The position numbers and the translations under genes were made by a program. 54,252 nucleotides of DNA, from the NCBI GenBank assembly GCA_002722705.1, contig PBMP01000108.1, forward strand, positions 1 to 54,252, written 5' to 3'. Under the pieces are notes generated by a model, which searched no databases, was not told where the DNA came from, and was given only the letters and a program-made list of their open reading frames with translations. Within the stretch, counting starts at the first letter, position 1; the number at the start of each line of letters is the position of its first letter. Below, piece by piece: positions 1 to 9,851 of the stretch. The DNA is from Pseudobdellovibrionaceae bacterium (GTDB lineage Bacteria > Bdellovibrionota > UBA1018 > UBA6935).

Positions 1-144
1 AAAAAAATTCAATCAATTAAATGCTACGCGGCTTTACAAGTACTCTCTAATAAAGAGACTGATGAAGAATTAAAAAATGAAATTGAAAATATGAAATCCG
101 AACTTTTAAATAGTTTCTTACCTTCTTTACTTCAGGAAAAATAA
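1..144 (+). CDS. C-terminal end of an unidentified protein (5' partial)
   Basis: An open frame runs from the window edge to a TAA stop at 142-144, giving the last 47 residues of a protein. They are hydrophilic and probably helical, rich in Lys, Glu and Asn, and end in PSLLQEK. The stop lies two bases before the ATG of the ABC-F ATPase gene, so the two are probably co-transcribed. No family can be recognised from this piece, and the rest lies outside the window. Confidence 0.6.
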   Translation, partial: KKIQSIKCYAALQVLSNKETDEELKNEIENMKSELLNSFLPSLLQEK

Positions 145-146
145 GC

Positions 147-1976
147 ATGAGTAAAGGTCATCTTATTCAAGTTCAATCAGGTAGAAAATCATTTGGATCA
201 AAAATAGTATTAGAAAATGTTCAATTTTCAATTGGAGAGAATGAACACATTGGGGTCATAGGTCCTAATGGTGCAGGTAAATCAACACTTTTTAAAGTCA
301 TGACGGGAGAAATCGAACTGGATGATGGTCAAGTCATTCGTTCTCAACATCTTTCCTTAGGATACTTAGCTCAGGAAGTGAAATGGGACCCTGAATTAAC
401 TGCAGAAGAATATTTAGACAATCGGTCGCTTCCAATATGGAGCTGTAAATCACTTGCTCGAGATTTTGGTTTTACCGAAGAAGACTTTAAAAAAACCATT
501 CTATCTTTCTCTGGTGGTTACCAAATGAGATGGAAATTGCTTGCACTTCTTGCAGATGAACCGAACTTACTTTTACTCGACGAACCGACAAACTACCTCG
601 ATCTTGAAACTCTTCTTGTTTTAGAGAAGTTTCTGCAAGGATACAAAGGATCATTTCTTCTTATTTCTCATGACCGAGAATTTTTACGAAGGACCACTGA
701 TCACACCTTAGAAATTGAAAATGGAGAAGCAACTAAATTCCCAGGACAAATTGATGATTATTTTGAACAAAAAGCTCTTTTAAGAGAGCAATTGCAAAAA
801 CACGCTTCTTCTGTCGAAGCTAAAAGAAAAGAGATTTTAGATTTTGCTGCAAAATTTGGAGCTAAAGCATCAAAAGCACGGCAAGCACAATCAAGAATGA
901 AGCAGTTAAAAAAAATGGAATCAGTCGAACTCAAGGCACTTCCAATCAGTGCAAGAATCACAATTCCTCCCCCTCACCGAATAGGTAAAAAGGCAATAGA
1001 GATAAAATCAGCGACACTCGGTTATCCAAAAAAAATAGTCCTTTCTGATGTTAATATGAGCCTACAAGCCAATGATCACCTTGCAATTGTAGGATTTAAT
1101 GGAGCAGGAAAATCCACTCTGTTAAAAACTCTCGCAGGAGCTCTCCCTCCAATCGATGGAGAGATTGAACTGGGTTACGAGGTAAGCATAGGATATTACG
1201 CTCAACACGTTGCTGAATCTCTAGACCCAAAAAAAAGTGTTTTCGATGAGCTTGAATCTGCGACACACTCATCTTTAAAAAGACAAGACATCTTAGACTT
1301 AGCAGGATCTCTTCTGTTCTCAGGGGACGATGTTCACAAACTCATTGGAGTTTTATCTGGAGGAGAAAAATCGAGAGTTGCTTTAGGAAAAATTCTACTC
1401 AAGAGGTCTCCAGTACTTCTATTAGATGAACCCACAAACCACCTTGACTTCAATACTGTAGAAGCACTCACAGAGGCTTTAAAAAACTATCCTGGAACAG
1501 TCGTCATTGTTTCTCACGACCGAAGTTTTGTTAAAAGAATCGCAAATAAAATACTTGAGGTTCGACAAGGAGCTCTTCTTTTTTATCCTGGAACTTATGA
1601 CGAATACCTCTGGAGCTTAGAAAATGGATCTCTATCTAAGGAGACTCCAGTCATCAAAGAAAAAAAAATCTCTCACGAAAAAACAAAAATACAAAAAAAG
1701 AATCATAAAGAAGAGAGAAAAAACCTTGAAAAAAAAATTAGAGTTTCTCAAAAAAACATCGATACACTTGAATCTGAAATCGAAGAATTAAAAAAAACAA
1801 TGGAAACGCTCTCATTAAAATTAAATGAATCTCAAGGAAATGATCTAAAAACTCTCTCTATCAAACTCAAAGAATCAGAACAAAAACTTCACTGGATAGA
1901 AAATCAATGGTGGCTTGAAGTAGAATCTAAAGAAAACTTAGAACAACAGCTTTCAACGCTTATTTCTAATCACTAA
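147..1976 (+). CDS. ABC-F family ATPase (Uup/YheS-like), duplicated ATP-binding domains
   Basis: A soluble ABC-F protein with two nucleotide-binding domains and no membrane segments. Members of this family act on ribosomes, as translation factors or in antibiotic protection, not as transporters. The first domain has Walker A GPNGAGKST (about residues 39-47), the signature FSGGYQMR and Walker B LLLLDEPTNYLD. The second repeats these as GFNGAGKST, LSGGEKSRVALG and LLLDEPTNHLD. The last ~75 residues are a Lys/Glu-rich coiled coil, as in Uup and YheS. At 609 residues it has the usual length. The ATG lies two bases after the preceding stop, and the gene's 3' end overlaps the opposite-strand fusion gene by 24 bp. 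The family is certain; the subfamily is not. Confidence 0.93.
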   Translation: MSKGHLIQVQSGRKSFGSKIVLENVQFSIGENEHIGVIGPNGAGKSTLFKVMTGEIELDDGQVIRSQHLSLGYLAQEVKWDPELTAEEYLDNRSLPIWSCKSLARDFGFTEEDFKKTILSFSGGYQMRWKLLALLADEPNLLLLDEPTNYLDLETLLVLEKFLQGYKGSFLLISHDREFLRRTTDHTLEIENGEATKFPGQIDDYFEQKALLREQLQKHASSVEAKRKEILDFAAKFGAKASKARQAQSRMKQLKKMESVELKALPISARITIPPPHRIGKKAIEIKSATLGYPKKIVLSDVNMSLQANDHLAIVGFNGAGKSTLLKTLAGALPPIDGEIELGYEVSIGYYAQHVAESLDPKKSVFDELESATHSSLKRQDILDLAGSLLFSGDDVHKLIGVLSGGEKSRVALGKILLKRSPVLLLDEPTNHLDFNTVEALTEALKNYPGTVVIVSHDRSFVKRIANKILEVRQGALLFYPGTYDEYLWSLENGSLSKETPVIKEKKISHEKTKIQKKNHKEERKNLEKKIRVSQKNIDTLESEIEELKKTMETLSLKLNESQGNDLKTLSIKLKESEQKLHWIENQWWLEVESKENLEQQLSTLISNH

Positions 1977-3581
1977 AAAAGAAACAAAGGCCCCCATTCC
2001 CATAGCAACCAAATGATGAAGAGCAAGCCACTTTTGAGCAAGGAGTGCATAAATAACTGCATTTAGAAAAAATGGAGCAATAACCCAACGAGGATTCTTT
2101 AGAAGCATTCCTGTGGCAGCTGCTAAAGCATAAACTGCGTTTGAGGATCCATAATCTACAAAATTTTGATAAAACGAAACAGAATGTGGAGAAATAACAG
2201 GAAGAGAATAATTTAAAATTAATGCCGTAATGGGATTTGAGATCCACAGTCCTAACCCTAAAATCAGAAGCAATATTTTTTTTGGAAAAATATTTTCTAT
2301 AAAAGTAGAAAACAACCATAGGGTCGATAGATCACCTAAAAGATGATAAGCAGTATTATGAAACAGGGGTCCAATAAAAACAGATTTTAAGCTCCATTGA
2401 TCAGGATAAAATCCTACTTGAGCAAACAAAGAAGAACCACTGACACTCATTTTGTATGCATACATACCGAATAAAAATAAAACAATAAAATGAGTTAAAT
2501 ATGATTTTTTTAGATATTCCCTTCCAGTAAGAGGAAGTTTAAATTGGTATTCGTTTTTAAGATACCTTCCAATCATCGAATACAAAATTCCATGACGATG
2601 ATGAATAGAAAGAACACCCCAAAGCGATGATAAAAATTTTTTTTTTGGGAAAATCAAATATTTTGGATCCCAACGACTGGGACGGAACTTATTTTTATAT
2701 CTAAAGTGATTTTTAAACGCATATCCAGACTGAATTTTTTGAAAGACTAAATCCAAAAATCTAGTTTTAATGTCTTTTTTTTCTATTAATGCTAAAGGAC
2801 TCATTCCAAGTCTCACTTGCTCTATCCCCAAATTATGAAGCTGCTTCATTGCTTCAATAATTAAAAGCTCACTAGATCCATTTCTTGCGTGAGGTGCTCG
2901 AATCACATCCATCAAGTAGTATGCATTTTCTGGAAAAATCGGAACAGCTGTTATAAAAGCATGAACACGTTTTCCTAAAGTAAGGATAAAAATCTTTTTG
3001 TATTCGCTTAACTGAAACGGATCAATTTCATTCAAAACCCCCAGGGGCGCTCCAAGCCGCTCTTTCCATTGCTCCGTCATTTGCTCTAATGATTTTTTTT
3101 GAAGTACTGTTAATCCATCAAAATCTTTCATTTCAACCTGATAACCACGACGTTTTAAAGAACGAGCCATAGGTAAAAAGGAGAGTGGTTCTTTTTTCAA
3201 ATAAGAATCTAATTCAAAAATAGGTTCAGCACCAATTTGAACACAACCAAAACCTGCCAAGCTTAATTCTTGAGCAAGACGATCTCCCACTGGAGTCATT
3301 AAGGGAATTAACTCACTCTCTTCTGACTCTTGAACAAATGACTGATAAAGAGAAACTTGATCCCGAGTTGAAGAGAGAGGTTCATTTGCACAAACACGAT
3401 AAGAACCTCGACTTTGAAAGCGAATCAATCCATACTCATTCCAATAACTCTGAAAATGCGAATATGCAGTCACAAAGGAACTTGTTTGGTTTCCATAATG
3501 CGAAATTGCTTTTAGTAATGAGGAATCAATCGTTTTCACCGTATTCATCATACCAAACTGATCAAAAAAGAAACTCGCCAT
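1953..3581 (-). CDS. Fusion of an MprF-like (DUF2156) synthase domain and a rhomboid-like membrane domain
   Basis: A 542-residue protein in two parts. Residues ~1-340 resemble the C-terminal catalytic domain of phosphatidylglycerol lysyltransferase (MprF, DUF2156): the block DVIRAPHARNGSSELLI followed by GIEQVRLGMSPLAL matches that family's DLMR...NG...LGMAPL core. Residues ~360-542 are hydrophobic with several membrane segments and rhomboid-like motifs: HNTAYHLLGD (compare HxxxxHLxxN in GlpG, with the last Asn now Asp), GSSNAVYAL (candidate catalytic Ser near 480) and LHHLVAMGMG (candidate His near 522/523). In known families the first domain transfers aminoacyl groups to lipid and the second cleaves membrane proteins. 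Whether either is active here is unknown. The ATG follows AGAAGA, and the gene diverges from the nfeD-like gene across 30 bp. Confidence 0.7.
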   Translation of the reverse strand: MASFFFDQFGMMNTVKTIDSSLLKAISHYGNQTSSFVTAYSHFQSYWNEYGLIRFQSRGSYRVCANEPLSSTRDQVSLYQSFVQESEESELIPLMTPVGDRLAQELSLAGFGCVQIGAEPIFELDSYLKKEPLSFLPMARSLKRRGYQVEMKDFDGLTVLQKKSLEQMTEQWKERLGAPLGVLNEIDPFQLSEYKKIFILTLGKRVHAFITAVPIFPENAYYLMDVIRAPHARNGSSELLIIEAMKQLHNLGIEQVRLGMSPLALIEKKDIKTRFLDLVFQKIQSGYAFKNHFRYKNKFRPSRWDPKYLIFPKKKFLSSLWGVLSIHHRHGILYSMIGRYLKNEYQFKLPLTGREYLKKSYLTHFIVLFLFGMYAYKMSVSGSSLFAQVGFYPDQWSLKSVFIGPLFHNTAYHLLGDLSTLWLFSTFIENIFPKKILLLILGLGLWISNPITALILNYSLPVISPHSVSFYQNFVDYGSSNAVYALAAATGMLLKNPRWVIAPFFLNAVIYALLAQKWLALHHLVAMGMGAFVSFLVIRNKR

Positions 3582-3591
3582 TCTTCTGACA

Positions 3592-3609
3592 TTCAGTTAA
3601 AGTACTGAA
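3592..3609. promoter_or_regulatory. Small inverted repeat between divergent genes (candidate operator)
   Basis: TTCAGT (3592-3597) and ACTGAA (3604-3609) are perfect 6-bp arms around a 6-bp spacer. They fill most of the 30-bp gap between the divergent starts of the MprF/rhomboid fusion and the nfeD-like gene. Position and symmetry suit a regulator site, but such short repeats are common by chance in AT-rich DNA. Confidence 0.25.
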
Positions 3610-3611
3610 AA

Positions 3612-4076
3612 ATGATGGACTCACAGCAATTTTTTTATTTTTGGCTCATTCTTGGAACAGTAGTTGTTCTTTTAGAATTCATTGTTCCTGGTGGAATCGT
3701 AATCTTTATTGGAATTGCTGCTCTTTTTGTAGCAGGATTAATTTACTTTGATTGGATTCATTCACTCATCGAATCTCTTACTTACTGGTTTATTTTTTCA
3801 CTTCTGCTTCTTTTTTCACTCCGAGGAATTGTAAATCGTTTTTTAAAACCTCAAGTGTCTGTTGTAAATACAGATGAAGATATCGATGCAATCGGTCACC
3901 CTGCAATTGTAATAGAAGAAATTACAGCAGAACAACCTGGTAGAATTCATTTTCGCGGAACGAGTTGGTCGGCATCATCAAAAGACCCAACTCCCCTGAA
4001 AAAAGACCAAAAAGTAATCATTATCGGAAGAGAAAATATTCATTGGATTGTTCGCCCGATCCAAAAGGAGGATTAG
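3612..4076 (+). CDS. NfeD-like membrane protein
   Basis: A 154-residue membrane protein with hydrophobic segments at about residues 9-45 and 50-70, followed by a soluble beta-rich domain (about 85-150) of the NfeD OB-fold type, ending in VIIIGRENIHWIVRP. NfeD proteins are partners of SPFH/stomatin proteins in bacterial membranes. The next gene, directly abutting at 4077, is an SPFH protein, which supports the call. Two in-frame ATGs (3612 and 3615) are possible starts, and neither has a clear ribosome binding site. It is the short NfeD form without the N-terminal protease domain. Confidence 0.75.
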   Translation: MMDSQQFFYFWLILGTVVVLLEFIVPGGIVIFIGIAALFVAGLIYFDWIHSLIESLTYWFIFSLLLLFSLRGIVNRFLKPQVSVVNTDEDIDAIGHPAIVIEEITAEQPGRIHFRGTSWSASSKDPTPLKKDQKVIIIGRENIHWIVRPIQKED

Positions 4077-4991
4077 ATGCTCACGTATTTTACTATTTTA
4101 TTACTTATTTCCATGATCATTTTTTTAAAACTTGTCGTGATTGTTCCCATGAGACAACACAGCATCTTAGAAAGACTTGGAAACTTTAAAACAGTTTTAA
4201 AACCAGGAATTCATTTAGTGATTCCTCTCTTTGATAGAATCGCTTATCGTCACGAAATTCGAGAACAAGTAATTGATATTCCTGCTCAAAGCTGCATTAC
4301 CAAAGATAATATTCAAGTTTCTGTAGATGGACTTGTTTATCTAAAAGTAATGGATGCTAAAAAGGCAAGCTACGGCATTGGAAACTATAGAAGAGCCAGC
4401 ATTAACCTAGCTCAAACAACAATGAGATCAGAAATCGGAAAACTCACCCTTGGAGAAACTTTTGCTGAACGAGATCGACTCAACGATTCAATTGTGACCG
4501 AAATTGATAAAGCATCCGACCCTTGGGGAATTAAGGTGCTTCGCTACGAAGTCAGAAATATCACTCCATCTGCCCAAGTTGTTCACACTCTGGAAAAACA
4601 AATGGAAGCAGAAAGACAAAAACGCGCAGAAATTACGCTTGCTTCAGCAGACAAAGAGTCAAAAATCTTAATTTCTGAAGGCCATAGGCAAGAAGCAATT
4701 AATTTGTCTGAAGGTTCTAAACAAAGCAGAATTAATCATTCACAAGGAAAAGCCAAAGAAATTTCAATCATAGCTGAAGCTACTGCAGAGGGATTGAAAC
4801 GAGTTTCTTCCGCTATTCAAAAACCTTGTGGATCTTTTGCTGTTCAGATGAGAATTGTTGATAGTTATATTGAAGAACTCGGAAAAGTCCTGAATCAACC
4901 TGTAACTTCAATTTATCCTTTTGAAATAGCACAACTCAAAGGAATTACTGATGTTCTTACCGACTCTCTAAAGAAAGGATCTCAATCATGA
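4077..4991 (+). CDS. SPFH/band 7 (stomatin/QmcA-like) membrane scaffold protein 1
   Basis: A 304-residue SPFH protein. A single N-terminal membrane segment (about 2-22) is followed by the prohibitin-homology domain, recognisable from RQHSILERLGNFKTVLKPG, LTLGETFAERDRLN and GIKVLRYEVRNI. A long charged helical region with EKQMEAERQKRAEI follows. These proteins oligomerise and organise membrane domains. The gene abuts nfeD upstream and overlaps the second SPFH gene by ATGA, so all three are probably translated together. The C-terminal half carries repeated SEG-type segments (ISEGHR, LSEGSK) also seen in its neighbour, consistent with duplication. Confidence 0.9.
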   Translation: MLTYFTILLLISMIIFLKLVVIVPMRQHSILERLGNFKTVLKPGIHLVIPLFDRIAYRHEIREQVIDIPAQSCITKDNIQVSVDGLVYLKVMDAKKASYGIGNYRRASINLAQTTMRSEIGKLTLGETFAERDRLNDSIVTEIDKASDPWGIKVLRYEVRNITPSAQVVHTLEKQMEAERQKRAEITLASADKESKILISEGHRQEAINLSEGSKQSRINHSQGKAKEISIIAEATAEGLKRVSSAIQKPCGSFAVQMRIVDSYIEELGKVLNQPVTSIYPFEIAQLKGITDVLTDSLKKGSQS

Positions 4992-5908
4992 TTGGAGAAG
5001 TTTTTAATTTTAGTGTTTGGGGATTTTTATTTCTTACGATTGTTATTGGTTTTTTTCGATCAATTCGTATTGTTTCAACTCGAACTGCATTGATTGTCGA
5101 ACGACTGGGAAAATACCATGCCACTCTGGGTCCAGGATTTCACGTGATGATTCCTTTTGTAGATCGAGTTACTGCGGCTCAAGATCTTCGTGAAGAAACC
5201 ATTGATGTCCCTCCTCAAGAGTGTTTTTCAAAAGATGAAGTGAAAGTCGAAGTTGATGGAGTCATCTATATGTCGGTAAGTGATCCTGTTAAAGCAACCT
5301 ATGGAGTCACCAATTATCGATTTGCCGCCACACAACTTGCTCAAACCACTACACGTTCTGTTATAGGGACCCTTGAGTTAGATCGAACTTTTGAAGAACG
5401 AGATATGATCAGTGCAAAAGTAGTAGAAACACTGAATCGAGCTGGAGAAACTTGGGGTGTTAATGTACATCGATATGAAATCAAAAACATCAAACCTCCA
5501 AACACAGTTCAAGAAGCGATGGAAAAACAAGTCACCGCAGAAAGAGAAAGAAGAGCAATTGTAGCTAAATCAGAAGGCGATAAACAAAGCAGAATCAATA
5601 CCTCTGAAGGAAGAAGAAAAGAAATGATTAATCTTTCAGAAGGTGAGATGCAAAGACAAGTCAATGAAGCAGAAGGTCGTGCTCAAGAAATTCTTTCAAT
5701 CTCAAAAGCCACTGCGGAATCAATAGAAAAGATTGGAAGCGCTTCTCAAAATCCCGGAGGCGAAGATGCACTTCGATTAGAAATCTCAGAAAAATTTATT
5801 AAATCTATTGGAAAAGTTGGAGAGAACAATCAAAAAGTTGTTTTGCCGTCTAACCTTACACAGATCAACGACCTTCTAAAAGGATTTGATCTTCTTTCTA
5901 AAAAGTAA
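4988..5908 (+). CDS. SPFH/band 7 (stomatin/QmcA-like) membrane scaffold protein 2
   Basis: A 306-residue paralogue of the preceding protein with the same order of parts: an N-terminal membrane segment (about 10-25), RTALIVERLGKYHATLGPG, DLREETIDVPPQECFSKD, TLELDRTFEERDMI and GVNVHRYEIKNIKPP. The helical tail contains EKQVTAERERRAI and several SEG segments. It keeps the slipin/QmcA pattern more closely than copy 1. Its ATG overlaps the previous stop (ATGA). A strong hairpin just downstream ends the operon. The pair may form a hetero-oligomer, which is inference from the coupling. Confidence 0.92.
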   Translation: MIGEVFNFSVWGFLFLTIVIGFFRSIRIVSTRTALIVERLGKYHATLGPGFHVMIPFVDRVTAAQDLREETIDVPPQECFSKDEVKVEVDGVIYMSVSDPVKATYGVTNYRFAATQLAQTTTRSVIGTLELDRTFEERDMISAKVVETLNRAGETWGVNVHRYEIKNIKPPNTVQEAMEKQVTAERERRAIVAKSEGDKQSRINTSEGRRKEMINLSEGEMQRQVNEAEGRAQEILSISKATAESIEKIGSASQNPGGEDALRLEISEKFIKSIGKVGENNQKVVLPSNLTQINDLLKGFDLLSKK

Positions 5909-5911
5909 AAA

Positions 5912-5947
5912 AAAGAGATGAAACTGAGAAAATAGTTTCATCTCTTT
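5912..5947. terminator. Bidirectional terminator between the SPFH operon and rpoD
   Basis: Two perfect 14-bp arms, AAAGAGATGAAACT (5912-5925) and its reverse complement (5934-5947), flank an 8-base loop. An A-run on the left gives a T-run for minus-strand transcripts from rpoD, and T-rich sequence follows on the right for plus-strand transcripts. It lies between two convergent genes. Confidence 0.85.
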
Positions 5948-5970
5948 CCTTTTCAGTTTTTAATTTTTCA

Positions 5971-7869
5971 TTATTCGTTAAAAGACTTCAATAGTTTCGC
6001 TCGAGAAGGATGACGAAGCTTACGAAGCGCTTTAGCCTCAATTTGTCGAATTCGTTCTCTGGTAACAAAAAAGTCCTGCCCTACCTCTTCAAGAGTATGA
6101 TCTGACTTTTCACCAATACCAAAACGCATTCGAAGCACCTTTTCTTCCCGAGGAGTTAAGGTTGCAAGAACTTTTCTGGTTTGCTCAGAAAGATTGACGT
6201 TAATCACTGCTTCTGATGGATTAATAATATTTTTATCTTCAATAAAATCACCTAAGGAAGAATCTTCTTCCTCCCCAATTGGAGTTTCCAACGAAATAGG
6301 CTCCTTAGCAATTTTAAGTACTTTTCTGACCTTATCAACAGGAAGCTCCATCTTCTCTGCAATTTCTTCCGGAGTTGCCTCTCTGCCTAAAGTCTGGACT
6401 AATTGACGAGAAGTTCGAATCAGTTTGTTGATCGTCTCAATCATATGAACTGGAATACGAATAGTTCGAGCCTGATCTGCAATTGCTCGTGTAATTGCCT
6501 GACGAATCCACCAAGTTGCATAAGTTGAAAACTTATATCCTCTTCGATACTCAAATTTATCTACAGCTTTCATTAAACCAATGTTTCCTTCTTGAATTAA
6601 ATCCAAGAATTGAAGACCTCGATTTGTATATTTTTTAGCAATAGACACGACCAAACGAAGATTAGCTTCAACTAACTCACTTTTTGCCTGATCTGCTTTT
6701 CTTTCACCAATCGATAAAAGATCATGAATTCGACGCAGCTCTTCAATCGAAACACCTGATTCATCTTCAATTTTAAACAGTTTTCTTGAAACATCTTGAT
6801 CTCTATCAATTAACTGACGAAGTTTTTCGATAGTAACATCATACTCTTTGCAAAGAACCGTATGTTCCTCTGGTTTTTTCTCAAAAGTCTTAATAATTTG
6901 AGCCATCTCTTTATCATCTTTAATGACAAGGTAGTCATACCCTTTTTTTCGAATTTCAAAAAGTTCAATGACTCGCTCCCAATACTCATGAATTCCTTCT
7001 GAGAGTTGGTTAATTGTTTTTCTGTTAAAAGCTAGATCCTCAAATGCTTTTGATACTGCTTTTTCTTTTTTCTCAATTTCTTTTTTAATTTTTTCTTTTT
7101 CAGTTCCAGAAGCTTTCTTGCCTTCACTTCCTTTAAGCTTTGTTTCATTTTTCAACTGGTAATTTAAAAGTGTTTTTACTTTTACAATCGCAGCAAGAAT
7201 TCGTTCTAAAAAAACTTTTTCATCATCAACAGAAACTTCGTCCTCAACACCACGAATCACGTCTTTGACTTTTGTTCGTCCACTTGAAAGACGCTCACCT
7301 AGATCTACAATCCCTTGAGTTCCCAAGCGAGAAGCGAGAAGCGCATTAAGAATTTCTTTTTCCCCTTCTTCAACTCTTTTAGAAATTTCAACTTCACCTT
7401 CTCGAGTTAAAAGAGAAACTGTTCCCATTTTTTTGAGATAAAGTTTTACTGGGTCAGCGCCTCGTGCAAAATCAGAGGCCTCGGCACGAACCGGAGTTTC
7501 CGATTCATCACTACTCTCTTTAGAAAAATCGACCGAATCTTCATCATCATCCTCAGAGTCTGATTTTTTCTTCGTATCGATCACTTCAATTTCATTTTCA
7601 CCAAGTAAAAGCATGACTTCATCAAGAACATCTGCTGTTTCAATTTCAGCAGGCAACAGTTCATGAACTTCAACATAAGTCAGAACACCTCTCTGTAATC
7701 CAAGGTCGATCAACTTTTTTATGTCTTTATGTTCTGTTACATTGGACACCGTAATTGCTGGACCTTTGGAACTACTTTGAGCAGTTGCTTTTTTTTGAGT
7801 AGTTTTTTTTGACGAAGCTTTTTTAGAAGCTCCCCCTGCCTTTTTTTGAGTCGATTTTTTCTTAGCCAT
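5971..7869 (-). CDS. rpoD: RNA polymerase primary sigma factor (sigma-70)
   Basis: A housekeeping sigma factor of about 632 residues. Region 1.1 lies at about 45-100, followed by an acidic linker (about 101-127) and region 1.2 around [12 protein letters not shown] (138-149). A long non-conserved insert precedes region 2 ([34 protein letters not shown]), region 3 and region 4 ([20 protein letters not shown]), which together bind the -10 and -35 elements. The start is placed at ATG 7869 (MAKKKSTQ) because the extra 13 residues of the longer frame lie inside dnaG. From 7869 the gene overlaps the dnaG stop by 8 bp (ATGGCTAA). It is the last gene of the rpsU-yqeY-dnaG-rpoD operon. Confidence 0.97.
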   Translation of the reverse strand: MAKKKSTQKKAGGASKKASSKKTTQKKATAQSSSKGPAITVSNVTEHKDIKKLIDLGLQRGVLTYVEVHELLPAEIETADVLDEVMLLLGENEIEVIDTKKKSDSEDDDEDSVDFSKESSDESETPVRAEASDFARGADPVKLYLKKMGTVSLLTREGEVEISKRVEEGEKEILNALLASRLGTQGIVDLGERLSSGRTKVKDVIRGVEDEVSVDDEKVFLERILAAIVKVKTLLNYQLKNETKLKGSEGKKASGTEKEKIKKEIEKKEKAVSKAFEDLAFNRKTINQLSEGIHEYWERVIELFEIRKKGYDYLVIKDDKEMAQIIKTFEKKPEEHTVLCKEYDVTIEKLRQLIDRDQDVSRKLFKIEDESGVSIEELRRIHDLLSIGERKADQAKSELVEANLRLVVSIAKKYTNRGLQFLDLIQEGNIGLMKAVDKFEYRRGYKFSTYATWWIRQAITRAIADQARTIRIPVHMIETINKLIRTSRQLVQTLGREATPEEIAEKMELPVDKVRKVLKIAKEPISLETPIGEEEDSSLGDFIEDKNIINPSEAVINVNLSEQTRKVLATLTPREEKVLRMRFGIGEKSDHTLEEVGQDFFVTRERIRQIEAKALRKLRHPSRAKLLKSFNE

Positions 7870-9766
7870 AGAAGCTGTTAAAATCCTCCATCTTTCGCCT
7901 AACGTCAAGGAGTTCTTTCATCAATTTCGCTTGAATTTCAGGATCTTCTTCACCTTCCCCCATTGAAAGGCTTTCCTTTAATTGATGCGAAAACCGTGCC
8001 CAAAGCTCTCGATTCGCTCTTTTCAGAGATTCAACCAAAAGTCCTGGGTCAATCCCTGACCGGTCTGCCATCATCATAGACGTCAAAATTGAACAAAGTC
8101 CTTTATCAACAGTATGTTGAAGCTTACTCCAGACCACTTGAGGAGAAACAACCGGACCCTCAAGAAGGACCTCTTTAGTTAAACGGACTTCGGTCTCGTT
8201 TATCCCCCCAAAAATCCCAAGTACGAATTTTTTTGATACAGGGTGTTCAAAAATCTCTAAAAAACTGACTCCTGGTGGCATTTTGGAACCAAATTGCCTC
8301 CATGCACCTGCTGATTCTGCCCAATGAATCAAACTTAGAACTAAAATTTGTTCTGACTTTTTCCACATTGAAGATTTTTTCTGTAGCCGAACAACAGGAA
8401 CTCTAGGTTCCAGCTTTTTTTTCTGAAAACTCGATTTCTTATCAGAAAGCGCACTCGCTTTTTTAATTAACTGTGGAGAGACTCCCAACTCTTGACTAAC
8501 TTGTTCGACTTGAAGTTCTTTAGCAATGGGATCTTGATTCATTTCAATCCAACGTCCAAGTTGTTTAATGACATCGGTTTTTTGTTCAGAATTTATTTTT
8601 GCTTTTTCTTTAAGCTGTTTTAATTTTTTTTCAAAAATAGGTTCAGCTTTTACAAGTATATCGTGAATCTCTTCTGGTTTTCTATTTTGAGAAAGAATAA
8701 AGTCTGCCGGATCCAAACCATCTGGCAAGTGAACTCCGTACAAAACAAGTCCGGCCTGCAGCCCTACTTCCATTGCTTTTTCCGTAGCCTGAATTCCAGC
8801 TCGATCTCCATCATATAAAACAGTAACTCGATGTGAAAATCTCTTCAAAATAGATAAATGATCCGAAGTTAATGCAGTTCCACAAGTCGCTACTACATTC
8901 ATAACCCCTGCTTTTCTTAAAGCTAAAACATCGAAAAAACCTTCAACTAAAATGACCTCATTGAGTTCTCGGATATGCTTTGCCGCATGATGAAGACCAT
9001 AAAGTAATTTACTTTTCTGAAAAAGAAGTGAATCAGGAGAATTGAGATATTTCGGGCCTTCTTGAGAAGTTTTGGCTTCCCCTGGAAGTTGCCTCCCCCC
9101 AAATCCAGCAACTTTCCCTCTTAAATCAACAATAGGAAAAATTTGTCGATTTCTAAAAAGATCAAAATACGGAACAGATTGATTTTTTCTTTTCTGAGAA
9201 GATCGAATCAGTCCTAACTCTACCGCAAGAGAAAGAGGAGCCTGGCTTTCAATTAATTTTTTAGCTAACAAGTCCCAAGAATCAACGGCAGACCCTAAAT
9301 AAAAAGTTTTCTGTAACTCACGATCGATTCCACGTTTCTGGAGATACATTTGAGCATCACGATGCTGTTGTAATTGATTTCTAAAAAAAGCAGCGACAAA
9401 TCGATTAAGACGATAAGCAAGCTGTTTTTTCTGATGAGTTTTTGATTTTACATTTCCAGAAAAATCCTTTGGAAGAGAGATTCCAGCCCGCTCACATAGA
9501 TCTTCAAGGGCTTCCCCAAAACTAAGTCCATTCATTTCCATTACAAAAGAAATGAGGTCCCCCCCTGCTTTACACCCGTGACAGTGGTAAAGTTGTTTCG
9601 TTTCACTTACACCAAAGGAAGGTGTCCTCTCGTTATGAAAAGGACACAATCCAACATAATTAGCTCCTGATTTTTTTAAGACAACGTGCTCACTGACAAG
9701 ATCCACAAGATTGACCTTCGATTTTAAACGCTCAATCATATCGGAGGAAAATCGGGAACCAGCCAT
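7862..9766 (-). CDS. dnaG: DNA primase
   Basis: DnaG makes RNA primers for replication. The N-terminal CHC2 zinc finger is present, with C41, H44, C62 and C65 in [12 protein letters not shown] and [11 protein letters not shown]. The TOPRIM core shows [17 protein letters not shown] and [14 protein letters not shown]. The C-terminal region, which in the family binds DnaB helicase, is divergent. Length (634 residues) is normal. The gene sits between yqeY and rpoD as in the classical macromolecular-synthesis operon, with an 8-bp overlap into rpoD. Confidence 0.97.
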   Translation of the reverse strand: MAGSRFSSDMIERLKSKVNLVDLVSEHVVLKKSGANYVGLCPFHNERTPSFGVSETKQLYHCHGCKAGGDLISFVMEMNGLSFGEALEDLCERAGISLPKDFSGNVKSKTHQKKQLAYRLNRFVAAFFRNQLQQHRDAQMYLQKRGIDRELQKTFYLGSAVDSWDLLAKKLIESQAPLSLAVELGLIRSSQKRKNQSVPYFDLFRNRQIFPIVDLRGKVAGFGGRQLPGEAKTSQEGPKYLNSPDSLLFQKSKLLYGLHHAAKHIRELNEVILVEGFFDVLALRKAGVMNVVATCGTALTSDHLSILKRFSHRVTVLYDGDRAGIQATEKAMEVGLQAGLVLYGVHLPDGLDPADFILSQNRKPEEIHDILVKAEPIFEKKLKQLKEKAKINSEQKTDVIKQLGRWIEMNQDPIAKELQVEQVSQELGVSPQLIKKASALSDKKSSFQKKKLEPRVPVVRLQKKSSMWKKSEQILVLSLIHWAESAGAWRQFGSKMPPGVSFLEIFEHPVSKKFVLGIFGGINETEVRLTKEVLLEGPVVSPQVVWSKLQHTVDKGLCSILTSMMMADRSGIDPGLLVESLKRANRELWARFSHQLKESLSMGEGEEDPEIQAKLMKELLDVRRKMEDFNSFYG

Positions 9767-9851
9767 CTCTCATCTTTCATTGGAAGTTAAAGAACTCAGT
9801 CGTCTCTGTACTCCTTTTTCATTAAAAGATCGATTCGCAACGAGTCATCAA

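Noticed and set aside
1966..2319. Open frame on - inside the MprF/rhomboid fusion gene in another frame
   Set aside because: Its translation is rich in Cys, Ser and Phe with no domain pattern, and it lies wholly inside a well-supported gene.
3338..3589. 83-codon open frame on + antisense to the 5' end of the MprF/rhomboid fusion
   Set aside because: Low-complexity His/Ser/Asn composition, no motif, and it would leave the supported minus-strand gene without its start.
7870..7908. Longer rpoD start adding [13 protein letters not shown]
   Set aside because: These codons lie inside dnaG, and the ATG at 7869 gives the usual sigma-70 N-terminus and a tight 8-bp overlap.
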